A stretch of 56,241 nucleotides of DNA from Marseilla massiliensis (GTDB lineage Bacteria > Bacteroidota > Bacteroidia > Bacteroidales > Bacteroidaceae). A model generated the notes under the pieces. It was not told where the DNA came from, did no database searches, and worked only from the letters and a program-made list of their open reading frames with translations. This document shows, piece by piece, positions 1 through 7,046 of the stretch. The DNA lies in NCBI RefSeq assembly GCF_016899955.1, contig NZ_JACJJL010000025.1, forward strand, positions 1 through 56,241, written 5' to 3'. The translations under genes were made by a program, and so were the position numbers. Within the stretch, counting starts at the first letter, position 1. Every line of letters begins with the position of its first letter.

Positions 1-765
1 TTGCTCCATTGCGCCGGCAGCCGTGCAGGCAGCGGACGCCGCCGCTGCGCGCCCTGTCGGGCAGCGGCCTGCCCCATGCGCATAGTACGTTGGGCCGGGG
101 TGGCGTGAAAGCTCAATGCCTCCCTGCCGTCATTCTGCATGTTATTGGTTTTTTGTCTCGCCATGCCGGCCAATCCCCACAACCCGCTTTCCCACATACC
201 ATGCTGCCGCTTCGCAGTTTTGCCACCCGCCGTGCCCTTTGCCAATGGCAGGGGCGGCTTGAATGCAAATGGCAGAAACATTCAGGGGCTTGTAGGGCGC
301 TTATATTTATTGCGGCTTTTGCTTGCAGCGGCTTTCTGCTTGCGGCGTTTGCTGCCGCGGCACGGGCAATGTCAAAACGAGCCTGTGGCCCCCTTATATA
401 ATAATGTGTGCTTCGGCATTGACGAGTGTTGGTGGCGGACTACCGATGGAGCATTGAATCCAGGTAGCGCCAGGCAGCCGATGAGCAGTTGCCGCAACCA
501 TTAACCGTTAACACCATGGACACTCAACACGAGGCCCGCCGACCGTGATGCGCCTTAAGTGCTGCAAGAAGCCGTCTGCACGCCAGCGGCCCACTAAATC
601 CAGTTTGCACATGTTATCCGGCTATTCGTCTGCATTTGGCCCTCATGCCGAATCAGTGAGCAATCCGCAAGGCATAGAAGCTAACTCACGAGGCACTATT
701 GTGACCAATTTGTTTTTATTGAATATATTTTCTTTTGGTTTTGTTTTATTATCAGATATTTTTTG
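1..765. other. gene-poor block at the left edge
   Basis: No credible gene is visible. Short open frames exist on both strands, but they are low-complexity, rich in Arg/Ala/His/Pro, and show no domain, signal peptide or start-region signal. The composition is rich in GGCCATGCC-like words, as in the other gene-poor gaps of this window. Nothing resembling a tRNA or a cobalamin riboswitch was recognised ahead of the cobalamin-related gene at 1426. Confidence 0.5.
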
Positions 766-773
766 TAGATTTG
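766..773 (+). promoter_or_regulatory. Bacteroidota -7 element for the 817 gene
   Basis: TAGATTTG matches the TAnnTTTG -7 consensus of the Bacteroidota housekeeping sigma factor. A TTTG lies at 740-743, a little farther upstream (22 nt) than the usual 19-21 nt. It would start transcription about 40 nt before the ATG at 817 and drive the 817-1426 pair. Confidence 0.5.
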
Positions 774-816
774 CACAAGAGACGTTTTTTGTAAGTATTT
801 CCATTCTGCAGTTGAT

Positions 817-1413
817 ATGTATGATATAAGGCGGATGATTGTTTGGGCGTGGAGATGCCGTCATAGCCGCGGCTTTGGTGTACAGTCTCCATGGGCATAT
901 AGTTTCATACGATATGTAGTGAATGAGCATTATCCGTATTATGCCTACAAACAGCTTGAAAGCAAGGTAAAGGCCGTTTCGGGGCCGGAGCGCCGGTTGT
1001 GCCAGTTGTATTTCCGCATGGCCAACTATCTGCAGCCACGTAGCGTGGTCGACTTCGGGTCGCCCTTCGAGCCGTTCAGGGCCTACGTGAGCGCCGGTTG
1101 CCGCAGGGCCGAGGTGTCGCGCGGCCCCACCCGGGGCGGAGCCTCTGCAGCCTTTAGCTGCCCGGCCACCATCGACATGGCCCGTTTCACGCCAGAGGCC
1201 TGTTGTGCCGACCTCTACCGTCGGGCTTTGGCCCATGCCGGTTCGGCCTCGATGTTTGTTGTCGAGGGCATCCACAGCAGCCGTCATGGGCGCAGGCTGT
1301 GGGCCGCGATACAGCGTGACGGCCGCACGGCAGTGACCTTCGACCTGTACTACTGCGGTATAGTCTGCTTTGACAAGAAGCGTTACAGACAGAATTATAT
1401 CGTTAATTTTTAA
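817..1413 (+). CDS. methyltransferase-like conserved Bacteroidales protein, degenerate
   Basis: The 198-residue protein has the N-terminal signature GFGVQSPWAYSFIRYV followed by EHYPYY (residues about 20-45). I associate this with a conserved Bacteroidales family usually labelled SAM-dependent methyltransferase. The part that should carry the glycine-rich SAM loop reads VVDFGSPFEPF and lacks GxGxG, and the protein looks shorter than the family as I know it. The C-terminus (VVEGIHSS near residue 150, then FDLYYCGIVCFDKKRYRQNY) matches the family pattern. It may have lost catalytic function. It is followed after 12 nt by the cobalamin adenosyltransferase gene and probably shares its transcript. 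The ATG follows a recognisable -7 element. The substrate is unknown. Confidence 0.7.
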   Translation: MYDIRRMIVWAWRCRHSRGFGVQSPWAYSFIRYVVNEHYPYYAYKQLESKVKAVSGPERRLCQLYFRMANYLQPRSVVDFGSPFEPFRAYVSAGCRRAEVSRGPTRGGASAAFSCPATIDMARFTPEACCADLYRRALAHAGSASMFVVEGIHSSRHGRRLWAAIQRDGRTAVTFDLYYCGIVCFDKKRYRQNYIVNF

Positions 1414-1425
1414 AACATTACGGCC

Positions 1426-1989
1426 ATGAAGTTGAATAAGGTTTATACAAGGACAGGCGACGAGGGCACCACCAGTCTGGTAGGCGGCCAAAGAGTGAAG
1501 AAAACCAATTCGCGTATTGAGGCATACGGTACGGTCGACGAGCTGAGTTCGCAGCTCGGACTGCTCGTTTCGTTCATGAAAGACGGCGCCGACAAGAATC
1601 TTGTGGTGAGGACACAGCGCAACCTGTTCACAGTGTGCTCATACCTGGCTACAGACAAGACTAAGACACCGCTCGCCCCGTCGTACACACTCGACCCGTC
1701 GGAAATTGCCCGGCTCGAGGAGGCCATCGACACAATCAATGCCAGCATACCGCAGCAGAAGAACTTCATTCTGCCCGGTGGTTCGCACGAGGCGGCCATT
1801 GCCCACGTATGCCGCACGGTGTGCAGGCGGGCCGAAAGGCGCATATTCTTCCTTGCCGAGAGCACCAAGCTCGACCCCGAGGTGCTGCAGTACATGAACC
1901 GCCTTTCAGACTATCTCTTTGTCTTGGCGAGAAAATTAAACTTTGTTGACGGTGTGAGAGAAAAAATATGGGATAATTCTTGCAAATAA
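1426..1989 (+). CDS. pduO: cob(I)alamin adenosyltransferase, PduO type
   Basis: The 187-residue cytosolic enzyme transfers the 5'-deoxyadenosyl group of ATP to cob(I)alamin, making adenosylcobalamin for enzymes such as methylmalonyl-CoA mutase. The N-terminal ATP-binding signature TRTGDEGTTSLVGGQRV (residues about 8-24) is followed by GTVDELSSQLG. The C-terminal helix motif VCRRAERRIFF plus LNRLSDYLFVLAR-like residues (here MNRLSDYLFVLAR) is diagnostic of the PduO/MMAB family. The length is normal for the family. The gene follows the 817 gene by 12 nt, suggesting co-transcription. No cobalamin biosynthesis genes are in the window, so a salvage role is likely. Confidence 0.95.
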   Translation: MKLNKVYTRTGDEGTTSLVGGQRVKKTNSRIEAYGTVDELSSQLGLLVSFMKDGADKNLVVRTQRNLFTVCSYLATDKTKTPLAPSYTLDPSEIARLEEAIDTINASIPQQKNFILPGGSHEAAIAHVCRTVCRRAERRIFFLAESTKLDPEVLQYMNRLSDYLFVLARKLNFVDGVREKIWDNSCK

Positions 1990-2009
1990 GAATAAAATTA
2001 TTATTTTTG
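1980..2009 (+). promoter_or_regulatory. promoter of the DUF2795 gene
   Basis: TTG (1980-1982) lies 19 nt ahead of TATTTTTG (2002-2009), a good Bacteroidota -33/-7 pair. It overlaps the end of the adenosyltransferase gene and lies 34 nt before the ATG at 2043. Confidence 0.6.
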
Positions 2010-2042
2010 CGGCTGATTTATAACTGATAAATATCAACGACT

Positions 2043-2264
2043 ATGTATTGGACACTTGAATTGGCATCGAAGCTGGAAGACGCCCCCTGGCCTGCCACAA
2101 AGGATGAGCTAATCGACTATGCCATCCGTTCGGGCGCACCCCTCGAGGTTCTTGAAAACCTGCAGGAGATTGAGGACGAAGGCGATGTTTACGAAAGCAT
2201 AGAGGACATCTGGCCCGACTATCCCACAAAGGAGGATTTTCTGTTCAACGAGGACGAGTACTGA
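2043..2264 (+). CDS. DUF2795 family protein
   Basis: The small acidic protein (73 residues) matches the DUF2795 pattern: WTLELASKLEDAPWPATKDELIDYA, then GAPLEVLENLQEIEDEGDVYESIEDIWPDY and an acidic tail ending FNEDEY. The family is widespread in Bacteroidota, its function is unknown, and the fold is thought to be helical. It has its own promoter just upstream and a strong intrinsic terminator downstream (2325-2361), so it is a single-gene unit. Confidence 0.9.
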   Translation: MYWTLELASKLEDAPWPATKDELIDYAIRSGAPLEVLENLQEIEDEGDVYESIEDIWPDYPTKEDFLFNEDEY

Positions 2265-2324
2265 CAGTCCGCCGGCTGCCGTGCTATAGCCGCAGGAGTA
2301 TGATTTTGAATGAATAAGACATTT

Positions 2325-2361
2325 GGGGATGACTGCATCTGATGCCGTCATCCCCTTTTTT
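2325..2361 (+). terminator. intrinsic terminator after the DUF2795 gene
   Basis: The stem GGGGATGAC ... GTCATCCCC has a second inner stem GCATC/GATGC and is followed by six T residues. It ends the DUF2795 transcript and stands just before the palindromic element. Confidence 0.9.
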
Positions 2362-2384
2362 GTTGCCTGCCTTGCATAGCGGCT

Positions 2385-2742
2385 CACTAGATAAATCCAG
2401 GGGGCTTTTTAGGAGTTAAGGAGTTAGGAAGTAAAGGAGTTAAGACAATGGTTTTTGTGTACAATGGAGTTAGAGGGAGGTAGAAGGAGTTACAAGGAGG
2501 TAGAGGACAATAGTATTTGACTGTCTCTTCCAGCAACACTTTCCCCATGCTCCCATAGCTCCCATGTTTCCATAACTATAGTCTGTACTCCTGTCTCCCT
2601 CCTCCAAAACAAACCCAAAACCATTGTCTTAACTCCTTTACTTCCTAACTCCTTTACTCCTAAAACAATTCCTTGAATAATGCCATTGTACTCTAACGCC
2701 ATAACTCCCTGAACGTTTAAGCCCCCTATGTTTATCGGGTGT
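2385..2742. repeat. palindromic GGAGTTA-repeat element, copy A
   Basis: Imperfect terminal inverted repeats lie at 2390-2407 and 2719-2736 (15 of 18 positions match). Inside them are long arms at 2410-2453 and 2619-2662 that are inverted copies with one mismatch in 44. Each arm is built of GGAGTTA-like units about 8 nt apart, and further GGAGTTA/GGAGGTA words fill the left half. No open frame in it looks real. Copy B (22730-23139) has near-identical ends and a shared block before the right end. It is placed directly after the terminator of the DUF2795 gene. A non-autonomous mobile or repetitive element is the most likely reading. Confidence 0.8.
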
Positions 2743-2990
2743 CCCTGCACATGCGCCGTAGCGAAGCAGGTTTGAGCATGCATGCGTTTGCATGCCCCGT
2801 TACGTTGCCACCGGGCCTCAATGCGCCTATGCCGTTTGTGGCATTTGTCCTGTTGCTTGCCCATGCGCATAGATTCCATGGCCATGCCCCCTGTTCTCGC
2901 TTTCTCTCGGCGCAGGCCGCAAAGCCTGCGGCACAGGGGCCAGCCGGCATAAAAGCCTGCAAGATGCAATCGTTGTGGCGGATTAATAAG

Positions 2991-3182
2991 TAGCTGTTCA
3001 AAATTAACCGATACAATAGACCTTGCAGTTGTCCGCTATATCTTTGCCACCATCTTGTGTGCTCTTTCGGGCCGCATACCAAAGTCTCATCGGTCGCGTA
3101 GCCCGCTACGCTCTCTCTTCGGACTTTGGCATGCATCTCTGAAATAGAGCACAATTTGATGGCAATTAATTTTGAACAACTA
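2991..3182. repeat. nested inverted-repeat element, about 190 bp
   Basis: The outer inverted repeats are 2991-3007 and 3166-3182 (16 of 17 match). Inside lie a second pair, 3074-3086 and 3122-3134 (12 of 13), and a central palindrome GCGTAGC-CC-GCTACGC at 3096-3111. Weaker pairing (GTGTGCTCT with AGAGCACAA) lies between the outer and middle pairs. The arrangement would fold as one long interrupted hairpin in DNA or RNA. It could be a miniature transposable element, an insertion-sequence remnant or a structured RNA. No transposase is present. Confidence 0.65.
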
Positions 3183-3821
3183 CTTAAACCCCAAGCCGCG
3201 TGTGGCCATGCCACGCCGCGGCCTGGCCAGTGGCCCAAACCGTCGGCAGTGCAATGGCAAAAGCCCATCCCCGGAATGGGGCATGCTGTGGATGGCAATT
3301 GGCTTTCAGCCCTTGTAAGTCGGCCGGAACGCAGGCCATGGGCGGAAACCTTGTCGCGGGGCAAAAGTATGGGCGGCTTGCGGTGCCGTGTGCGTGTCTT
3401 TTTGAATAGGCGGCAAAGGCCGTTTTGCCTTGTGAAACAGGCCGTATGGCAATGCAATACAGGCCGTTTGGCAGCGTCATACGGCCCGTTTTCCCAACAG
3501 GCTGTGGCACAGTGGGTTGGGCACGACGGTGCAACTGCCGTCAACCATGCCCCCGGCCCAATGCCCGCCAGTGGGGCTTGATTCCGCTTGCGAGCCTTTG
3601 GCGGTGGCATCAAGGGCGAAACACAGCCCCAGTCAGGCCATGCGGGCACCGGCATTTATTCATTATATATCGACAATTACCCACCACCGCCTGCATTCAC
3701 TTGCCGTAGTATTGCATCCAGCCATGTCTCGCCATAGCCCGCAGCGGCTTCGCCTGTGGCGCCAACCGGCATGGCAGGCAATATACTGTGGGCGCTTCAG
3801 CCTGTTTTTCAATAAACTATA
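3183..3821. other. gene-poor gap downstream of the hdr/flx operon
   Basis: Apart from the 22-bp-period array I see no gene. A 307-codon open frame on the minus strand crosses this gap, the nested inverted-repeat element and the edge of element A. It has no domain or signal peptide and a composition unlike the real genes here. Confidence 0.5.
3412..3499. repeat. 22-bp-period GGCC array 1 (4 units)
   Basis: Four consecutive units of exactly 22 bp start at 3412, 3434, 3456 and 3478. Each carries an AAAGGCCGT / ACAGGCCGT / ACGGCCCGT core followed by a variable half. It lies in the non-coding gap downstream of the hdr/flx operon. Five similar arrays occur in the window. Confidence 0.75.
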
Positions 3822-3850
3822 AAACCCCGCGCCGCAATGGCGCAGGGTTT
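3822..3850 (-). terminator. terminator of the hdr/flx operon
   Basis: Twelve-base arms 3822-3833 and 3839-3850 (11 of 12 paired) enclose the 5-nt loop GCAAT. Read on the minus strand the stem ends in GGTTTTAT, a short U tract. It lies 47 nt past the last stop codon of the operon. Confidence 0.75.
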
Positions 3851-3896
3851 CAGACGGTGCAGGCAGAGGGCCCCGGGCAGAATCGGGGCGCCCCCA

Positions 3897-4736
3897 TCAG
3901 TATTCTGGCGGCAGCCCGTTGAGTTGAGCCTTGGTAAACACAGGGCCGTCTTTGCAGACATACATCTTGCCGACGTTGCAGCGCCCGCATTTGCCCAGTC
4001 CGCATTTCATCCTGTTTTCGAGCGTGGTGTAGATGTCGGTGTCTTTGAATCCCAGCTTTTCGAGCACCGGGAACGAGAACTTTATCATCACCGGCGGGCC
4101 GCAGACCACGGCCACAGTGTTGTCCGACGACGGTGCCACCTGCTCAAGCACCGTCGGGGTAAAGCCCACCTTGCCCTTCCAGTCGGGAGTCTCGCCGCCC
4201 GGGTCGACCGTGGTTACCATGTTGACATCGGGCCTGGCTTCCCACTCCTTGAGCTTTTCCTTGTAGACAAGGTCGCCCACCGACTTGGCACCATAGATGA
4301 TGGTGATGTCCTTGAACTTCTCGCGCATGTCCAGCGCGTTTTCTATGACACAGCGCATCGGCGGCAATGCAATGCCACCGGCCACGAACAGGAGGTTCTT
4401 TCCCTGCCACTGCTCTATGGGGAACGAGTTGCCGAACGGCCCGCGGAAGCCCATGGTGTCGCCCTCTTCGAGCTTGGCCAGCCCTGTGGTCACGCGCCCG
4501 GCCCTGCGGAATGTGCACTCCACGTAGCCCCGCCGTGTGGGTGGCGAGGCAATGCAGAATGTGCATTCGCCCTCGCCGAACGCCGAGTATTCGGCAAACT
4601 GCCCCGCGCGGAAGTTGAAGGCCTCGCCCTCGGCCTTGTCTTCAAACGCCAGCCTGAAAGTCTTAACCCCCGGCGCCTCGTCAGTTATCTTCTCAATCCG
4701 CATCAGGTACGGAAGGTATATGTTCTTGTTACTCAT
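3897..4736 (-). CDS. flxA: FlxA-like FAD/NAD(P)-binding oxidoreductase with C-terminal [2Fe-2S] motif
   Basis: This is the predicted NAD(P)H-oxidising or -reducing subunit of the complex, of the AsrB/PyrK type. The 279-residue protein has an FAD-domain segment RAGQFAEYSAFGEGE (about 43-57) with the following IASPP, then GPFGNSF (99-105). An NAD-domain start AGGIALPPMR lies near 119-128, CGPP is found later, and a C-terminal cysteine cluster C245-x4-C250-x2-C253-x7-C261 would hold [2Fe-2S]. The ATG at 4736 overlaps the stop of the upstream gene by 8 nt. The longer frame would need a TTG start. The overlap indicates translational coupling. AsrB of sulfite reductase is an alternative, but the neighbouring hdrABC genes argue for Flx. 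Confidence 0.85.
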   Translation of the reverse strand: MSNKNIYLPYLMRIEKITDEAPGVKTFRLAFEDKAEGEAFNFRAGQFAEYSAFGEGECTFCIASPPTRRGYVECTFRRAGRVTTGLAKLEEGDTMGFRGPFGNSFPIEQWQGKNLLFVAGGIALPPMRCVIENALDMREKFKDITIIYGAKSVGDLVYKEKLKEWEARPDVNMVTTVDPGGETPDWKGKVGFTPTVLEQVAPSSDNTVAVVCGPPVMIKFSFPVLEKLGFKDTDIYTTLENRMKCGLGKCGRCNVGKMYVCKDGPVFTKAQLNGLPPEY

Positions 4737-5745
4737 GTCCTGCAATAGCTTTTAAGTGTTCCGAAATGTTCATGTCCACCGGGCAGGCCCTCGAGCACCG
4801 CCCGCAGCCGGTGCACCCGGCCTCGCCCAGTTTCTCGGGAATGTACGAGAACTTGTGCAGAATGCGCTGCCGCCACCTCGCGGCCTGCGTCGGACGCGGG
4901 TTGTGGCCCGACGTGTGCTGCGTGAACATCGAGAATCCGCAAGAGTCCCAGCACCTTATTCGCCTGCCCCTGGCTCCGTGGGCATCTTCCTGTATGTCGA
5001 AGCACGTGCACACGGGGCACACAAAGGCGCATGCCCCGCAGCCGAGGCACCGCTCCGACTGCTCCTGCCACACGGGGCTGTCGAAAGCCCCGTCGAGCTT
5101 GGCCCTCACCTCGTCGGCGCTGAACAGCACCCTGACGTCGGCCAGGTGGGCCTGCTTGTCAATCCCATCGGCGCGTGCGGCCCCGGCCAGGTACTTGGCC
5201 GCCAGCCCTTCGCCCTTAGGCGTGAGCACCTCGACCAGCGCCCCGCCGCCGTCGGTGAGCGTCGTCACCAGGATGTCGCTGCCCTCGGTGCCGCCCGGGC
5301 TGCCCCCCACCGATGTGCAGAAGCAGCAGTCGTCGCATGTGTTGCAGCTGAAGGCCACTATCGTGGTGTGGCTTCGTCGCGCTTCGAATATGGCGTCGTC
5401 GTAGTCGCGGGTGAACACCTCGGCCACCTGCCTCATCGCCCTTGCGTCGCACGGGCGCGCTTTCCATATAATGGTGTCATTGAATCGGTCGGTGCCGGGG
5501 TTGGCCACCTCGATGTCCTTGCCGTGCTTTCTGTAAGAGAACAGTACCTCGGCCATGGGCAGCACTATGCGCTTGGCCGACTGTGCCGTCTGCACGTAGT
5601 CCTCGGCCACGGTGTCGCCCTCGGCCAGGAACTTGAAGTCGGTCTTGCCTCCCTGTGCCACCGGCGCAAAAATCCGCAGCCCGTCGCGCCTCATGTCATC
5701 GAGCCACTGGGCCAGTTGCCCGTTGGTTATATGTAGGTTTTCCAT
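4729..5745 (-). CDS. flxB: FlxB-like (AsrA-type) two-[4Fe-4S] electron-transfer protein
   Basis: The 338-residue iron-sulfur protein is related to the AsrA family. The N-terminal two thirds carry a conserved CNTCDDCCFC cluster (134-143) typical of this group. The C-terminal third holds two ferredoxin-like sites, CLGCGACAFVCPVC (233-246) and CTGCGRCSRACP (311-322). It would pass electrons between the flavin subunit encoded next and the HdrA core. The ATG at 5745 lies 18 nt after the preceding stop, and the gene overlaps the flxA-like gene by 8 nt. Whether this or the next gene is the true FlxB/FlxC equivalent is uncertain. The AsrA resemblance decides the name. Confidence 0.8.
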   Translation of the reverse strand: MENLHITNGQLAQWLDDMRRDGLRIFAPVAQGGKTDFKFLAEGDTVAEDYVQTAQSAKRIVLPMAEVLFSYRKHGKDIEVANPGTDRFNDTIIWKARPCDARAMRQVAEVFTRDYDDAIFEARRSHTTIVAFSCNTCDDCCFCTSVGGSPGGTEGSDILVTTLTDGGGALVEVLTPKGEGLAAKYLAGAARADGIDKQAHLADVRVLFSADEVRAKLDGAFDSPVWQEQSERCLGCGACAFVCPVCTCFDIQEDAHGARGRRIRCWDSCGFSMFTQHTSGHNPRPTQAARWRQRILHKFSYIPEKLGEAGCTGCGRCSRACPVDMNISEHLKAIAGHE

Positions 5746-5763
5746 ATTGTCAGGGTATGATGT

Positions 5764-6564
5764 TTAACGTATGAAGTCTTCCTTGTCGCCGGGCTTGAAC
5801 GTAGACAGCACGTTGCCGTGGTCCATCACGCTGCCCGGTGCCACTCCGAACTCATTCTGTATGTCTTCGGCCAGCGACAGCGTGAGCAGGTGGATGGGTA
5901 TGCCCATGGGGCAGGCCTGCTTGCATGCCCCGCAAGCCACGCACCTTCCGGCCATGTGCATCACCCGGCTTATCTGCCACTCCATGCTCGCCAGAGGGCT
6001 CGCCCAGGGCTGTATCCACTGCGGGCAGTTGTTGTCGACGATGCAGCGCGTGCAGTAGCACAGCGGGCATGCGGCCCTGCAGGCGTAGCACTTTATGCAC
6101 CTCGACATCTCGCCCAGCCAGAACTGCCACCGCTCCTCGCGGCTCATGGCCTTGAGCCGCTCGCGCAGCTCGCGCTCCTTGCCGCTGATGTCGAGCGGCG
6201 TGCCGGCCACCACACGCTCCATGTCCCCGACCGTCGGTAGCACCGCAAGGCCCTCGCCGCTCTCTGTGCTCACAATGGCCGTGGTGCCGTCGGGTAGCTG
6301 GTTTTCCATGGCCAGCTGCACCATGGTGCGCAGCACCGGCAGCGTGGCCGTGACGGCCACCTTGTGCCCACCCACTATTTCGGGCTTGGTGAGGTATACG
6401 GCTATGTTGTTCGTGCAGCGTTCGTCGAGCACCAGCCGCCCCGTGTCGGCGGCCTCGGTGCAGAAACAGGGCCTCGTCTTGCCGTGGGCCTCTTCGTATC
6501 CAATCACTTTCGTTGCCGTTCCGTCGCCCAGCAACTTGTTGGCAAGTTCAGTAAGGTTATTCAT
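5764..6564 (-). CDS. flxC: FlxC-like two-[4Fe-4S] electron-transfer protein
   Basis: The 266-residue protein has a Bacteroidota-style N-terminal domain of unclear function, followed by two ferredoxin-type clusters. These are CIKCYACRAACPLCYC (156-171), with an additional CTRC, and CVACGACKQACPMG (208-221). It probably relays electrons inside the complex. The ATG at 6564 is preferred over the longer frame start at 6609. It is preceded by a clear AAGGAGG Shine-Dalgarno sequence about 8 nt upstream and overlaps the flxD-like stop by only 8 nt. The Shine-Dalgarno sequence is notable in a genome where few starts have one. Confidence 0.82.
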   Translation of the reverse strand: MNNLTELANKLLGDGTATKVIGYEEAHGKTRPCFCTEAADTGRLVLDERCTNNIAVYLTKPEIVGGHKVAVTATLPVLRTMVQLAMENQLPDGTTAIVSTESGEGLAVLPTVGDMERVVAGTPLDISGKERELRERLKAMSREERWQFWLGEMSRCIKCYACRAACPLCYCTRCIVDNNCPQWIQPWASPLASMEWQISRVMHMAGRCVACGACKQACPMGIPIHLLTLSLAEDIQNEFGVAPGSVMDHGNVLSTFKPGDKEDFIR

Positions 6565-7027
6565 CGCCAGCCTCCTTTCCGAGATAATCAGCCACTTTCT
6601 TGTATTCATTGTAAGGCCCCAGCTCGCGTATCGTGGCCACGGTATCGTTGACCAGGTCGGCCCACTTGGCCCCCTCGGCCGCCGACACCCACGAGTAGCG
6701 GATGCGCCTCGTGTCGATGCCCAGCGTGTCGAGCAGGCTGCGGAACACCATCCACCGCCTGCGGGCGTGGAAGTTGCCCGAGGTGTAGTGACAGTCGTTG
6801 GGATGGCACCCCGACACTATGATGCCGTCGGCCCCCGATGCAAACGCCTTGAGCAGCAGCAGGAAGTCGATTCGGCCCGTGCAGGGGAACCTTACTATCC
6901 TCACGTTCGTGGCGTATTTTATGCGGCTCGTGCCTGTCAGGTCTGCCCCGGCGTATGTGCACCAGTTGCAGACGAATGCTATTATGCGCGGTTCAAACGC
7001 AGAATTATTGTCATTGCTCATTGTCAT
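6557..7027 (-). CDS. flxD: MvhD/FlxD-like [2Fe-2S] subunit
   Basis: The 156-residue protein has the MvhD/HdrA-coupling family pattern: FVCNWCTYAGAD (19-30), RIVRFPCTGRID (43-54), and SGCHPNDCHY (72-81), with C20, C23, C49 and C74 as likely cluster ligands. In the known complexes this subunit joins the input dehydrogenase to HdrA. It follows hdrA by 19 nt and overlaps the next gene by 8 nt. A downstream ATG (7021) would shorten it by two residues. Confident as to family; the partner specificity is inferred from the neighbours. Confidence 0.88.
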   Translation of the reverse strand: MTMSNDNNSAFEPRIIAFVCNWCTYAGADLTGTSRIKYATNVRIVRFPCTGRIDFLLLLKAFASGADGIIVSGCHPNDCHYTSGNFHARRRWMVFRSLLDTLGIDTRRIRYSWVSAAEGAKWADLVNDTVATIRELGPYNEYKKVADYLGKEAGDE

Positions 7028-7046
7028 TGATGCTATTCACTTGCTG

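Noticed and set aside
400..816. Cobalamin riboswitch ahead of the adenosyltransferase pair
   Set aside because: No B12-box or conserved core words could be found, and the promoter lies only about 50 nt ahead of the first gene.
2490..2969. 159-codon frame across element A on the minus strand
   Set aside because: It is formed by the repeat words and non-coding sequence, with no coding features.
2732..3655. 307-codon open frame on the minus strand
   Set aside because: It crosses the nested inverted-repeat element, the 22-bp array and the edge of element A, lacks any domain or signal, and its residue composition differs from the real genes.
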